A DNA stretch of 64,000 nt, from the NCBI GenBank assembly GCA_964345235.1, contig CAYFQE010000001.1, forward strand, positions 124,001 through 188,000, written 5' to 3'. The notes below the pieces were generated by a model. The model did no database searches. It saw only the letters and a program-made list of their open reading frames with translations, and was not told the DNA's origin. Positions within the stretch are counted from its first letter, which is position 1; every line of letters begins with the position of its first letter. Source of the stretch: Scatomorpha sp964345235 (GTDB lineage Bacteria > Bacillota > Clostridia > Oscillospirales > Oscillospiraceae). A program made the translations under genes and the position numbers. Below, in pieces: positions 29,591-39,079 of the stretch.

Positions 29591-31284
29591 GGCGTTTCGG
29601 GCTTGGGCCCCAAAGAAACCCACAGGTAAATCTTACAGTATTCCTCTATTTGCTCATAGGCAGGTTGACTCTGCTTAATAACCGTACCCGCATCAAATTC
29701 GCTGTAGAGATAAGTAGTATCGACATAAACCAGATTGACGGACTTAATTCTCTCTATTGCCTTTTGTTCCACCATACCAACCAGATTCGGCATTGTCACT
29801 TCTTTCTTTGAAGGACCGGAACTTACAGTTATATATACGGTTGAACCTGACGAAAGTTCCTCGCCTGCCGCCGGACTTGTTTTAATTACAAAGTCTTCTT
29901 TCTTATTCTCAGAAGCTTCGAAAATAAGCTCAACAACAAAGCCGGCCCTTTGAAGCTCAAGTGTGGCCTCTTGGTACTGTTTATCAACCACATTAGGTAT
30001 CTTAGACAGTATTATGCCCGTGCTGACAGTAAGTTCAATTCGAACACCTTCCGGAGAGATCATTATACTTCTGTCCGCCTCGGGTTTTTGTGAAATTATC
30101 AAACCGTCTGCCTTTTCTGGGTCTACGACATATTTAATGTCAAACTTATACAACTTTTTATATTCTTGAGAATTTATAACATCCTCATAGAGTAAATTTA
30201 CAAAGTTGGGTATTTGAACTCTTTCGGCATCGCTGAAAATATCCCTGAGTAAGAAAGTCCACAGGAAAACAAACATTAGGACAATAAATACCATGACGCC
30301 GAATGCGCCTGACATAATGCTTACTTTTCTGGCTCTTCTCCTCTTTTGAACATACTTTTCCTTGCTTAACTCCCCTGTGCGAAGTATTGGATTGACATTT
30401 GAAACATGAACTTCAAGGTCTTCTTCTCCACTGTAAATAAGCTTAGGGTTTTGGCGCCTAAACTCATCCAAATCATCCAGAAGCTCCGTAACAGACTGAT
30501 ATCTTTTGTCTATCTCGCTTTCCATTGCTTTTACGCAAATTTTTGAGAGACTTTTGGGGATACTCTTATCTATTTCATGAGGAGCAATAAATTCTCCCGC
30601 AATATGAGCCTTTGCAAGCTCGTCATCGCTCTCTGCACTATACGGAAGCTGAGCTGTAAGCATCTCATACATCAGCACACCCAGAGAATAAATATCGCTT
30701 CGGCTATCAGGAGCCATGCCTTTGATTTGCTCGGGAGATATATACTTAATTGAACCTAAAGCAAACTGCGAAAATACGGAAGCCGCATTTTCCAGAGCGG
30801 ATATGCCGAAATCCGCCACCTTTATAGTGCCGTCTTTTAGTACCATTATGTTTTGAGGTTTTATATCTCTGTGTACAACCCCTTTTGAATGCGCATGCTC
30901 CAAAGCTTTTGAAATCTGATTAATAAAATAGATTGTTTGTTTTAAATTAAGTCTTCCTACATTGGATATGTACTGCTTAAGAGTAACGCCTTCTATAAGC
31001 TCCATAACAATATAATTAATATTATCCGATATACTTGTATCGTAAACAGAAACTATATTGGGGTGTGAGAGCATTGCGACAGCCTTTGCCTCGGTCTGAA
31101 AAGCCGTAAGAAGCTCTTTCTCCTTAAGCATCTCATCCTTAAGTATTTTTATTGCGACATATCTGTTTAATCTGTTGCACTGCGCTTTATAGACAACAGC
31201 CATACCGCCCATGCCCAATACATCGCTTATATAATATCTATTGTCAAGGAATTTGCCCAGATATTTTTTTGTATTTTCGTCCAT
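29587..31284 (-). CDS. pknB: Serine/threonine protein kinase with PASTA repeats
   Basis: Transmembrane Hanks-type kinase that senses peptidoglycan fragments or lipid II and controls growth, division or germination. The kinase domain (about 17-280) has the glycine loop GMGGMAVVYKA, K46 in VAIKIL, catalytic D140 in HRDIKPQN and DFG at 158-160. One membrane segment lies near 325-350, and three extracellular PASTA repeats (about 355-565) open with VQIPNFV, SKIPNVV and VTMPNLV. The ATG at 31284 follows GGTGG, 15 bases after the phosphatase gene stop. The adjacent phosphatase gene is the expected partner. Confidence 0.96.
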   Translation of the reverse strand: MDENTKKYLGKFLDNRYYISDVLGMGGMAVVYKAQCNRLNRYVAIKILKDEMLKEKELLTAFQTEAKAVAMLSHPNIVSVYDTSISDNINYIVMELIEGVTLKQYISNVGRLNLKQTIYFINQISKALEHAHSKGVVHRDIKPQNIMVLKDGTIKVADFGISALENAASVFSQFALGSIKYISPEQIKGMAPDSRSDIYSLGVLMYEMLTAQLPYSAESDDELAKAHIAGEFIAPHEIDKSIPKSLSKICVKAMESEIDKRYQSVTELLDDLDEFRRQNPKLIYSGEEDLEVHVSNVNPILRTGELSKEKYVQKRRRARKVSIMSGAFGVMVFIVLMFVFLWTFLLRDIFSDAERVQIPNFVNLLYEDVINSQEYKKLYKFDIKYVVDPEKADGLIISQKPEADRSIMISPEGVRIELTVSTGIILSKIPNVVDKQYQEATLELQRAGFVVELIFEASENKKEDFVIKTSPAAGEELSSGSTVYITVSSGPSKKEVTMPNLVGMVEQKAIERIKSVNLVYVDTTYLYSEFDAGTVIKQSQPAYEQIEEYCKIYLWVSLGPKPETP

Positions 31285-31299
31285 TACATCCACCAATTT

Positions 31300-32043
31300 T
31301 CACTTGGAAATAACAACAATTGTTATGTTGTCCTTGGCTCCCCTATCCATAGCCCTGTTCATAAGATCCTCGGCAAATGTTTCGGGGTCGGGATTTATTT
31401 CAAAACTCTCAAAAATTTCGTCATCACTTACCATGTTACTAAGGCCATCGGAGCAAAGTAAAAGTTTTTCGAAACTTCTGAATCCGGGCGTAAAAATATC
31501 GTATTCAACACGTCCCAAAACGCCGAGAGCTCTGGTAATCTCATTTTTTTTCGGATGAAACTGCGCCTCAAGCTCGGTTATCTCACCGCTGTCTAAAAGC
31601 TCCTGTACATAAGAGTGGTCATTTGTTATTTGTACTATTTTGTCCTTTTTTATTGCATAAGCTCTGCTGTCGCCCACATTGATTATGTAAACTTTTTTTT
31701 CATATACAAAGGCGGCAACTAAAGTTGTGCCCATGCCGTGATAATCTTTATCGAAGCATGAATAGCTGTATACCATGCTGTTTGCGGCCTCACATGCCTT
31801 ACCGAGGAGGTCTTTAACATCAACATATTTAAGTTTTGAACCGGAAATTCTGTCTTTAATAAACGATATAAAGGTTTTGCTTGCAAGGTCACTTGCAATG
31901 TTTCCGCCTCTCTCTCCGCCCATGCCGTCGCAAAGCACAGCTAATATCCCTTTAATCTCGGGAAAATCTACTATGAGAAAGCTGTCTTGATTGTTTTTTC
32001 TTACTTTGCCGCAATGTGTGATTCCAAAACTATTCATCTTCAT
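31300..32043 (-). CDS. stp: PP2C family serine/threonine phosphatase
   Basis: Metal-dependent phosphatase that reverses the PASTA kinase. The 247-residue protein shows the PP2C motifs: the metal Asp in RKNNQDSFL, LCDGMGGERGGNIAS, GTTLVAAF, VGDSRAYAI, LLCSDGLSNM and the terminal DNITIVVI. The ATG at 32043 lies one base after the rlmN stop; a second ATG six bases on is possible. The order rlmN-stp-pknB-rsgA is a classic Firmicutes arrangement. The protein is cytoplasmic. Confidence 0.95.
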   Translation of the reverse strand: MKMNSFGITHCGKVRKNNQDSFLIVDFPEIKGILAVLCDGMGGERGGNIASDLASKTFISFIKDRISGSKLKYVDVKDLLGKACEAANSMVYSYSCFDKDYHGMGTTLVAAFVYEKKVYIINVGDSRAYAIKKDKIVQITNDHSYVQELLDSGEITELEAQFHPKKNEITRALGVLGRVEYDIFTPGFRSFEKLLLCSDGLSNMVSDDEIFESFEINPDPETFAEDLMNRAMDRGAKDNITIVVISK

Positions 32044-32044
32044 C

Positions 32045-33091
32045 TCACTCACTTGTTTTAGCAAATGTTTTTTTACGCAACTGTCCGCAAGAGGCATCAA
32101 TGTCCGAACCGAGTCTTCTGCGTACCGTCACAATTGCCCCATTTTCCTTAAGCAATGAATAAAAGGCATTTACCGTATCTTGGTCTGAAGCCTTGAGCTT
32201 TCTTTCAGGAACATGATTTAAAGGTATCAGGTTTATGTGCGCTCCGAGCCTTTTTGATATTCCGGCTAATCTGAATGCATCTTCTCTGCTGTCGTTTACG
32301 CCCTTAATCATTGCGTATTCCAATGAAAGCCTTTTGCCTGTAGCCTTGCTGTATCTTTCGCAGGCATTAAGCAACTCTTCAAGGGAAAATCTCTTATTGA
32401 TGGGCATGAGGGCAGATCTGCTTTCCTCAGTAGTGGCGTGCAAAGAGATACATATTGTTAATTGTAAATTATTTTCAGCAAGTTTGTCAACTTTGTCAAC
32501 CAGCCCGCATGTTGAAAGAGTTATATGTCTAAGCCCAATATTCAAACACTTGTGATGATTGGCAAGTCTTATAAATTTGAGCACATTGTCGTAATTGTCT
32601 AATGGTTCTCCAATACCCATTAAAACTATGTTCGAAACTTTGATTTCCGCATCTTTTTGCACGAAAAGAATCTGGTCTATTATTTCCGACGGAAAAAGAT
32701 TTCTTGAAAATCCGTTTAAGCAGGATGCACAAAATGCACATCCCTGTCTGCAACCTACCTGTGTGGAAACACAGACCGTATATCCATGATGATATTTCAT
32801 CAAAACAGTTTCCACTGTGTTTTTATCCATAAGTTCCCAAAGATATTTAATCGTTCCGTCTTCCTTGGAAACCTGCTTTTTGAGCAGTTTTAATTCGTTT
32901 ATATAATACATTTCACTTAGAGTTTCCCTCATATCCTTGGGAAGGTTGAGCATTTCATCAAAAGAACATACTCCCTTGTAGAGCCAATCGATTATTTGAT
33001 TTGCTCTGTAGGGTTTAATTCCGATATTTTTAAACTCTTCTCTAAGCTCCTCAGGAGTGTAGGATTTTATATCTTTTTTTTCAGTAAGCAT
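32045..33091 (-). CDS. rlmN: 23S rRNA (adenine-2503)/tRNA methyltransferase RlmN
   Basis: Radical-SAM enzyme that methylates C2 of A2503 in 23S rRNA and A37 of some tRNAs. The 348-residue protein has the iron-sulfur cluster cysteines C114, C118 and C121 in GCRQGCAFC, the GIGEPLDNY segment, LAISLHA-type LTICISLHA, and the C-terminal catalytic cysteine C335 in IDASCGQL. It does not show the substitutions expected of the resistance enzyme Cfr. It overlaps the end of rsmB by 25 bases. Confidence 0.96.
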   Translation of the reverse strand: MLTEKKDIKSYTPEELREEFKNIGIKPYRANQIIDWLYKGVCSFDEMLNLPKDMRETLSEMYYINELKLLKKQVSKEDGTIKYLWELMDKNTVETVLMKYHHGYTVCVSTQVGCRQGCAFCASCLNGFSRNLFPSEIIDQILFVQKDAEIKVSNIVLMGIGEPLDNYDNVLKFIRLANHHKCLNIGLRHITLSTCGLVDKVDKLAENNLQLTICISLHATTEESRSALMPINKRFSLEELLNACERYSKATGKRLSLEYAMIKGVNDSREDAFRLAGISKRLGAHINLIPLNHVPERKLKASDQDTVNAFYSLLKENGAIVTVRRRLGSDIDASCGQLRKKTFAKTSE

Positions 33092-34347
33092 ATGTAAAAA
33101 CCGTCACTGCCATCAATATGTGGCCAAAATCTCTTTTCTTTCTCAATATAATAACTTTTGTTACGCTCTAAAAAGTTTTTAACAACCTCTTCATTTTCTT
33201 CATTAAAAATTGTGCATGTAGAGTAAAGAAGCCTGCCATTTTTTTTAACCATTTTCGCAGCATTATTAAGTATTTCTTTTTGAATTTCAGGCAGGTTTGA
33301 AAAACTCTGCCAATCCTTATATCTAATCTCAGGCTTCTTTCTAATTACTCCGAAACCCGAACAAGGCACATCAGCTATTACCAAATCAAAGCGTTCTTTA
33401 AATTCTCCAATATTTAAGGCATCCATGCATCTTGTTTCAACTATTGAAAACTTAAGCCTTTCTGCCGAATCAACAAGCTTTTCAAGCCTTTTTTGGCTTA
33501 TGTCACAAGAAAGTATTCTGCCCGAGTTTTTCATATCCAAAGCCGCAGCGAAGCTTTTACCGCCCGGTGCGGCACAAAGGTCCAAAATACTTTCTCCGGA
33601 TTTTACCTGAGCGATGTCTACCGCAGTTCTTGCAGCCTTGTCTTGTATAAAAAAATATCCGTTACGGAATAAATCGCTCTCTAAAAGCTCTCCTATCCGT
33701 TCGAGCTTTATGCTTCTTGAATCGGAATCCGACTCTGCATTTAAGCCGAATTCAACAATATTTTCTAAAAGTTCTTCCGTGGAAATAAGTTCGGTGTTAA
33801 CCTGCAAATAAACAGGCGGCTCTTCGTTGTTTGCCTTAAGAAAAGCATCTGTAAATTCTCTCCCATACTTTTTGAGCATATATTCACAGAGCCACTTTGG
33901 GTGTGAATGTTTTATAGACAAAAGTTCTAAAACATCAAGCTCATTTTCCGATAATCTCAGTTCCTTGTTTTCGGAAATTCGTCTTAAAACTGCATTTACT
34001 AGGCCTGAAGCTTTTTTATTTATTTCTTTCGAAATATCTACAGCTTCATCAATCGCAGCCCTGTCGGGCACTCTATCAAGAAAAAGTATCTGGTAGGATG
34101 ACAGTCTGATTAAGTCCAGAATTTTGGGTTCAATTCTGTTTATGCTCCTGTTTAAATGAGTGGAAATATGATGGTCTAAAAGGATGCTGTTTTGAAGCAC
34201 GCCATAGACAAGCTTAGAACAAAGCGCTCTGTCATCTTTTTTTAGCTTTATTAAGTTTGAACTGAGCGCCTCATCGGAAAAATCAGAAAGTCTTCTGACA
34301 GAGCCTAATATTTTAAGAGCCGCTCTTCTGGCATCAATTCTCTTCAT
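33067..34347 (-). CDS. rsmB: 16S rRNA (cytosine-967-C5)-methyltransferase
   Basis: Methylates C967 of 16S rRNA. The 426-residue protein joins an N-terminal NusB-like RNA-binding domain (about 1-140) to a Rossmann methyltransferase domain with LDLCAAPGGKSFAAA (SAM site), ADVPCSGFGV (motif IV with Pro-Cys) and the catalytic cysteine in LLYSTCTIF. It overlaps fmt by 14 bases and rlmN by 25, so the trio is probably translationally coupled. Confidence 0.95.
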   Translation of the reverse strand: MKRIDARRAALKILGSVRRLSDFSDEALSSNLIKLKKDDRALCSKLVYGVLQNSILLDHHISTHLNRSINRIEPKILDLIRLSSYQILFLDRVPDRAAIDEAVDISKEINKKASGLVNAVLRRISENKELRLSENELDVLELLSIKHSHPKWLCEYMLKKYGREFTDAFLKANNEEPPVYLQVNTELISTEELLENIVEFGLNAESDSDSRSIKLERIGELLESDLFRNGYFFIQDKAARTAVDIAQVKSGESILDLCAAPGGKSFAAALDMKNSGRILSCDISQKRLEKLVDSAERLKFSIVETRCMDALNIGEFKERFDLVIADVPCSGFGVIRKKPEIRYKDWQSFSNLPEIQKEILNNAAKMVKKNGRLLYSTCTIFNEENEEVVKNFLERNKSYYIEKEKRFWPHIDGSDGFYICLLKKKI

Positions 34348-35263
34348 TTATTTTTATCGGGTTTCCCAACAGCCAATCCGCCGCTCTCATTCTTCTCTTG
34401 CCTGGCGGCTTAACTTCTTTAATTAATAAAACTTCGCCCTCTCCGCAAGCAAATTCTATCCCCTGTTTTCCAACGGCAACAATCTCGCCGGGGTTCTTGC
34501 CAGTTGTTTTATTGAGTATCTCCGGAGAAAAAAGCTTTAATTCTTGATTTGAAACGGTTCCAGTGGCCAAAGGCCACGGATCAAAGGCTCTGATTTTGCA
34601 GTGAATTGATTTTGCCGAGGAGTTCCAATCAACTGCAGCCTCATCTTTTGAAATCATACTTGCATATGTACTTAAGTTGTGATCTTGCGGAGTTCTGGGA
34701 GCTACTTCATTCTCGATATCGTCAACCGTCTTAACTAAAAGCTCAGCACCTGTTTCCGCAAGTCTTTGAAAAAGCTCCCCGGATGTTTCATCAGGATGGA
34801 TATTTGTTTCTTCGCAGTAAATAATATCGCCGGCATCCAATTCCTCTGCTATATACATGGTACATACTCCGGTTTTATTTTCCCCATTAAATATAGCGCG
34901 CTGAATGGGAGCCGCTCCTCTGTATTTTGGGAGTAATGACGCGTGTAGGTTAATTGATCCCAACTTGGGAAGCTCTAAAATTTCTTTGGGTAAAATTTTC
35001 CCGTAGGCAACAACAACAAATAAGTCAGCATTCAGGCTTTTGATAGAATAAATAAAGCTTTCTTCTTTAAGTTTTGTAGGCTGAAAGACGGGAATACTGT
35101 GCTCAAGAGCCAATTCTTTGCATGGAGGAGCCTGTAGCTTATGTCCCCTGCCGCTTTTTTTGTCGGGCTGACAAATAACCGCAAGAACTTCGTGTTTTGA
35201 ATTAATTAATTTTTCAAGGGAAACTGCCGCAAAATCCGGTGTCCCCATAAAAACGATTTTCAT
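34334..35263 (-). CDS. fmt: Methionyl-tRNA formyltransferase
   Basis: Adds the formyl group to initiator Met-tRNA using 10-formyltetrahydrofolate. The 309-residue protein has the N-terminal VFMGTPDFAAVSLE, the catalytic HASLLPKYRGAAPIQRA segment with Asn and His, DAGDII, and a C-terminal OB-like domain (about 205-305). It lies 12 bases after def, so formylation and deformylation genes are paired as usual. Confidence 0.97.
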   Translation of the reverse strand: MKIVFMGTPDFAAVSLEKLINSKHEVLAVICQPDKKSGRGHKLQAPPCKELALEHSIPVFQPTKLKEESFIYSIKSLNADLFVVVAYGKILPKEILELPKLGSINLHASLLPKYRGAAPIQRAIFNGENKTGVCTMYIAEELDAGDIIYCEETNIHPDETSGELFQRLAETGAELLVKTVDDIENEVAPRTPQDHNLSTYASMISKDEAAVDWNSSAKSIHCKIRAFDPWPLATGTVSNQELKLFSPEILNKTTGKNPGEIVAVGKQGIEFACGEGEVLLIKEVKPPGKRRMRAADWLLGNPIKINEEN

Positions 35264-35275
35264 ACTCAGTGTTTA

Positions 35276-35761
35276 TTAATCCTCTTCTTCCAATTCATCT
35301 CCCAGAATCTCGTCAGCCAGCTCCGTAAACAATATACCGTCCAGATGGTCGAGTTCGTGACAACAGATTCTGGCATTCAAACCTTCCGCCTCAAATATAA
35401 ATTGTTTTCCATTTCTATCTTGCGCTTGAACAATCACTTTATTAGGTCTGCGGACCATTCCATACTCACCCGGAACCGATAAACACCCCTCAGGTCCGTA
35501 CTGTTCTCCTTCGGCTTCTATGATTGTAGGATTGACAAACTCTATATACTTGGGGTTTTCAGAATCACTTGTATCCAAAACTATAACAGCTCTACGAAGA
35601 ATGGCAACCTGCGGAGCGGCTAAGCCTACACCATTGGCTTCATGCAGAGTCTCTTTCATATCATCAAGGAGCTCTGCAAGCCGTTCATCAAATTTTGTTA
35701 CATGCCTGCTTTTTTTGAAAAGCATGGGGTCCGAATCATTCAATATTCCTCTAAGCGCCAT
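35276..35761 (-). CDS. def: Peptide deformylase
   Basis: Removes the N-formyl group from nascent proteins. The 161-residue metalloenzyme shows the three active-site motifs: GVGLAAPQV, EGCLSVPGE with the metal-binding cysteine, and CCHELDHLDG with the HExxH-type metal site. The C terminus is acidic (DELEEED), which is common in clostridial forms. It follows priA by 15 bases and precedes fmt. Confidence 0.97.
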   Translation of the reverse strand: MALRGILNDSDPMLFKKSRHVTKFDERLAELLDDMKETLHEANGVGLAAPQVAILRRAVIVLDTSDSENPKYIEFVNPTIIEAEGEQYGPEGCLSVPGEYGMVRRPNKVIVQAQDRNGKQFIFEAEGLNARICCHELDHLDGILFTELADEILGDELEEED

Positions 35762-35776
35762 TTTAATTATTCCTCT

Positions 35777-38032
35777 CTAATCTGACGGATTGTTTTCTGC
35801 ATATATAGACACCGCAGAAAACTTCTTTAAACTTTGTTTTGCTTTAATTATATTTGCAATCAGGGGTCTTAAGTTCCTAATATTTTTATATCTGATATTT
35901 AAGCGATATCGGTATACATTATTAAGTTTAAAAACCGGAAGCTGCGCAGGACCATAGATGTTAATATACTCGTCACCGGTAAAGGACCGATTAAGTTCGC
36001 TCTTAATTTCATTTACGCAATCTAAAACGAGCTTTTCGTTTCTGCCCTCGCAGCACAATGCGATTAATTCAGAAAAAGGCGGCAGTTCAAGCAATTTTCT
36101 AAGCTCTATTTCAGATTTATAAAAGGTCTCATAATCCTGCCGGGAAGCCTGGACTATTGTATCATTTTCAGGCGTGAATGTCTGTATAACTGCTCTTCCT
36201 TTTTTGCTGAAACGTCCGGATCTTCCAATTACCTGTGTTATTAAGGAAAAACTTCGCTCAGATGCCCTGTATGACGGATAATAAAGTCCTTGGTCTGCCA
36301 AAATAACTCCAACCAATGTAACATTCTCAAAATTTAGACCTTTGGTAACCATCTGAGTTCCTATAAGTATGGGAACTTTGTTTTTAATAAACGATTCCAG
36401 AATTTCGTAATGACTTCCGGCAAAAGATACCGCATCTGCATCCATTCTCAGAATATCGGCATCGGGGAAAAGCTCTTTGATTTCTTCTTCAAGTTTCTGC
36501 GTGCCCGCACCCACATATTTGAGTATTCCCCCGCACGAAGGACAATATTCATCAGGCTTCTGCTTATATCCGCAATGGTGGCACAAGAGCTTGTTGCCAA
36601 AGCTGTGGTAACTTAGGTGGACACTGCAGTTAGGGCACTCGTATGACTCTCCGCACTCGCCGCAAACTATAAGCTTATTTGCCCCTCTTCTGTTCAAGAA
36701 AAGTATTGTCTGCTCCCCGGATTCTATATTCTTGGATATCTCATCCCTAAGATAGAAACTTATATTAGACCCGTTGCCTTTTTTCAGCTCCTGCTTCATG
36801 TCAACAATATAAACTTGCGGCAGACTCTGTTCATTATATCTGCTGCCAAGGTAATAGTATTTAAACCTTCCCGTTTCGGCAAAATACCGAGTAAGCACTC
36901 TGGGCGTTGCAGAGCCTAAAATAAGCGGTGCGCCGTTCTGATGGGCTCGGTACAAAGCAACATCTATTGCATCATATCTGGGTGCACTCTCAGAGTGATA
37001 TGATTCTTCCTGTTCTTCGTCGATAATAATTATTCCCAAATCTTCAGCAGGCGCAAACACGGCACTTCGTGTGCCGATGACAATTAAAGCATCTTTGTTT
37101 TTTATTCGCTCCCACTCGTCATATCGCTCCCCCTGAGTGAGGCTACTGTGTAAAAGAGCAACTTTATCCCCAAAATATGAATAAAATGTTTCCAACATTT
37201 GTGGGGTAAGTGCTATTTCGGGCACCAGAAAAATTGCGGATTTACCCTCATTTATGACATCGGAAATAAGTTTAATATAGATTGCTGTTTTACCGCTTCC
37301 TGTAACTCCCTGTAAAAGTCCAAGCTTCAACTCTCCGTTTGATATATCTTCTTTTATCCGTGAATAGACTTTGCTTTGTTCTATCGATAGCTCAAAAGGC
37401 TCTTTACTTGTCTTGTTTTTTATCTCCGGCCTTCTAAATACACGCTGTTCTTCTCTATTAATTAAACCGGCTTTCAAAAGAGTGTTTATTGTTTGCGTTG
37501 ATGCCCCGCTTATTTGTTTTAGTTCATTCAGCGATACCTTTTCGAAGTCCGATAAAACTTCTAAAACTAGAGCCTGTTTTGGAGCACTACGCTTTTTTTT
37601 AAGAATTAAATCTCCGGCTTCTTCGTTGCTAATATTAAGACTAATTATGTACTTTATTTTTTCCTTAATATTTTTTCCCTTAGTATTATAAAAAATCCCG
37701 ACCGGCAACATCGCTTTGAGCGCATCGTATACTGTGCAGAAAAACCTGTCGTGCATCCATAGCGCCAGCCTGACCTGTTGCTCCGAGATTAGCGGACTTT
37801 CATCTAAAACAGAAAGTATCGGTTTAAGCTTACTTTCATCCACATCACTTGATTCGGGGAAAAATAAAATTATGCCTTCAGTTTTTCTATTCGATTTCGA
37901 GAACGGCACCAAAACTCTGCTCCCGACTTGAACAGTAGACTCAAGGCTTTGAGGTATATAATAGTCATATGGTTTGTCTAAAGTATAAGGAATGCCTGAA
38001 ATGGCAAGTTTTGCAAACTTAACGCTTTGCAT
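35777..38032 (-). CDS. priA: Primosomal protein N' (replication restart helicase PriA)
   Basis: Superfamily 2 helicase that reloads the replisome at stalled forks. The 751-residue protein has an N-terminal DNA-binding domain, Walker A GVTGSGKTAIYIKL, DEEQ-type box in IIIDEEQEESYHS, LGSATPR, and a zinc-binding insertion with eight cysteines (CGECGESYECPNC, CHHCGYK, CPSCGG). Late helicase motifs are IGTQMVTKGLNF and QVIGRSGR. It lies between rpoZ and def, a common Firmicutes order. Confidence 0.96.
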   Translation of the reverse strand: MQSVKFAKLAISGIPYTLDKPYDYYIPQSLESTVQVGSRVLVPFSKSNRKTEGIILFFPESSDVDESKLKPILSVLDESPLISEQQVRLALWMHDRFFCTVYDALKAMLPVGIFYNTKGKNIKEKIKYIISLNISNEEAGDLILKKKRSAPKQALVLEVLSDFEKVSLNELKQISGASTQTINTLLKAGLINREEQRVFRRPEIKNKTSKEPFELSIEQSKVYSRIKEDISNGELKLGLLQGVTGSGKTAIYIKLISDVINEGKSAIFLVPEIALTPQMLETFYSYFGDKVALLHSSLTQGERYDEWERIKNKDALIVIGTRSAVFAPAEDLGIIIIDEEQEESYHSESAPRYDAIDVALYRAHQNGAPLILGSATPRVLTRYFAETGRFKYYYLGSRYNEQSLPQVYIVDMKQELKKGNGSNISFYLRDEISKNIESGEQTILFLNRRGANKLIVCGECGESYECPNCSVHLSYHSFGNKLLCHHCGYKQKPDEYCPSCGGILKYVGAGTQKLEEEIKELFPDADILRMDADAVSFAGSHYEILESFIKNKVPILIGTQMVTKGLNFENVTLVGVILADQGLYYPSYRASERSFSLITQVIGRSGRFSKKGRAVIQTFTPENDTIVQASRQDYETFYKSEIELRKLLELPPFSELIALCCEGRNEKLVLDCVNEIKSELNRSFTGDEYINIYGPAQLPVFKLNNVYRYRLNIRYKNIRNLRPLIANIIKAKQSLKKFSAVSIYAENNPSD

Positions 38033-38038
38033 TAGACT

Positions 38039-38227
38039 TTACTTTATTGAAAGCTTACCGGTGTATACTTCCTCTATGGCTGTCGAAACAGGCTTTTTTT
38101 CAATATAGCCGTCTTCAGGATCTGAGTTATCTACAACATTTCTAGCCCTCTCGGCAATTAAGTTAACGAGCAAATAGCTGCTTCCAACTTTATCTATCAA
38201 ATCTCCTACCGGTGGATATAGCATCAT
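38039..38227 (-). CDS. rpoZ: DNA-directed RNA polymerase omega subunit
   Basis: Small subunit that helps assemble RNA polymerase. The 62-residue protein has the family features PPVGDLIDKVGSSYLLVNLIA (first helix) and RARNVV, KKPVSTAIEEVYTGKL near the C terminus. Two adjacent ATGs occur (38227 and 38224) behind GGAGG. It starts two bases after gmk, the usual partner. Confidence 0.93.
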   Translation of the reverse strand: MMLYPPVGDLIDKVGSSYLLVNLIAERARNVVDNSDPEDGYIEKKPVSTAIEEVYTGKLSIK

Positions 38228-38228
38228 A

Positions 38229-38816
38229 TCAGTTTTCCTCCATTAATTTTGATTCTCTTGAGATAATAATCTCAATTTCTTTAGCTGCCCTGAACGGGTC
38301 GTCGTTAATAATAATATAGTCATATTGATCGGCCAGCTTGCATTCTTCTATAGCCTGACAAAGCCTCTGCGCAATTTTTTCTTCACTGTCGGTTTTTCTT
38401 CCTCTAAGTCTTCTTTCAAGTTCAGCATCACTCGGAGGGATTATGAAAAAAGAAATCGCTTCGGGCCGGAGCTCTTTCACCTGTGCGGCCCCCTGAACCT
38501 CTATGTCTAAAACAACATTATATCCTTCTTTAAGCTTATCTTCAACATAAGTTTTCGGAGTTCCATATCGTTTTCCTACATAGCATGCATGTTCCAGAAG
38601 CAGATTGTTTTCTATCAGCTTATCAAATTCCTCGTCGGATACAAAAAAATAATCAACTCCGTCTATCTCATTCTCTCTTTTTGCTCGGGTTGTAGCGGAT
38701 ATTGAAAAACACAAATCGTCCCTAAGTTTCATAAGTTCACTAATGACTGTGCTTTTGCCAACACCGGATGGACCGGAAATAATTATTAAATCCGACTTGT
38801 TTTGATTAGCGTTCAA
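38229..38816 (-). CDS. gmk: Guanylate kinase
   Basis: Phosphorylates GMP to GDP. The 195-residue protein has the P-loop ISGPSGVGKSTVI, SISATTRAKRENEIDGVDYFF for GMP binding, LDIEVQGAAQVK, and the lid region ERRLRGRKTDSEE. The TTG at 38816 follows a GGAGG site with seven-base spacing. It lies in the yicC-remA-gmk-rpoZ block that is conserved across Firmicutes. Confidence 0.97.
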   Translation of the reverse strand: MNANQNKSDLIIISGPSGVGKSTVISELMKLRDDLCFSISATTRAKRENEIDGVDYFFVSDEEFDKLIENNLLLEHACYVGKRYGTPKTYVEDKLKEGYNVVLDIEVQGAAQVKELRPEAISFFIIPPSDAELERRLRGRKTDSEEKIAQRLCQAIEECKLADQYDYIIINDDPFRAAKEIEIIISRESKLMEEN

Positions 38817-38830
38817 AATACAACCTCCGT

Positions 38831-39076
38831 TTATTCCTCATTTTTCTCTGCTGACCTGATTATAAGTTGTTCAGGTCCAAGAGCCGACAATATTACATGT
38901 GAGCTGTCCATAACAATAACGGATTTCGTCTTTCTTCCGAAACTTGCGTCAATAAGTAATCCTCGATCTCTTGAATCCTGAATAATTCTTTTTATAGGTG
39001 CAGAATCCGGCGCTAAGATGGCCAGTATTTTTTCCTCAGACAAAAAACTTCCATATCCTATATTCAGAAGCTGCAT
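38831..39076 (-). CDS. remA: RemA/DUF370 family regulator
   Basis: Small DNA-binding regulator; RemA of Bacillus activates extracellular-matrix and osmoprotection genes. The 81-residue protein shows LLNIGYGSFLSEEKILAIL, SAPIKRIIQDSRDRG, the family-typical LLIDASFGRKTKSVIVMDS and HVILSALGPEQL. It stands between yicC and gmk as in most Firmicutes. Its targets in this organism are unknown; an extracellular polysaccharide is possible given the AlgI pair elsewhere in the window, but that link is inference. Confidence 0.93.
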   Translation of the reverse strand: MQLLNIGYGSFLSEEKILAILAPDSAPIKRIIQDSRDRGLLIDASFGRKTKSVIVMDSSHVILSALGPEQLIIRSAEKNEE

Positions 39077-39079
39077 TTT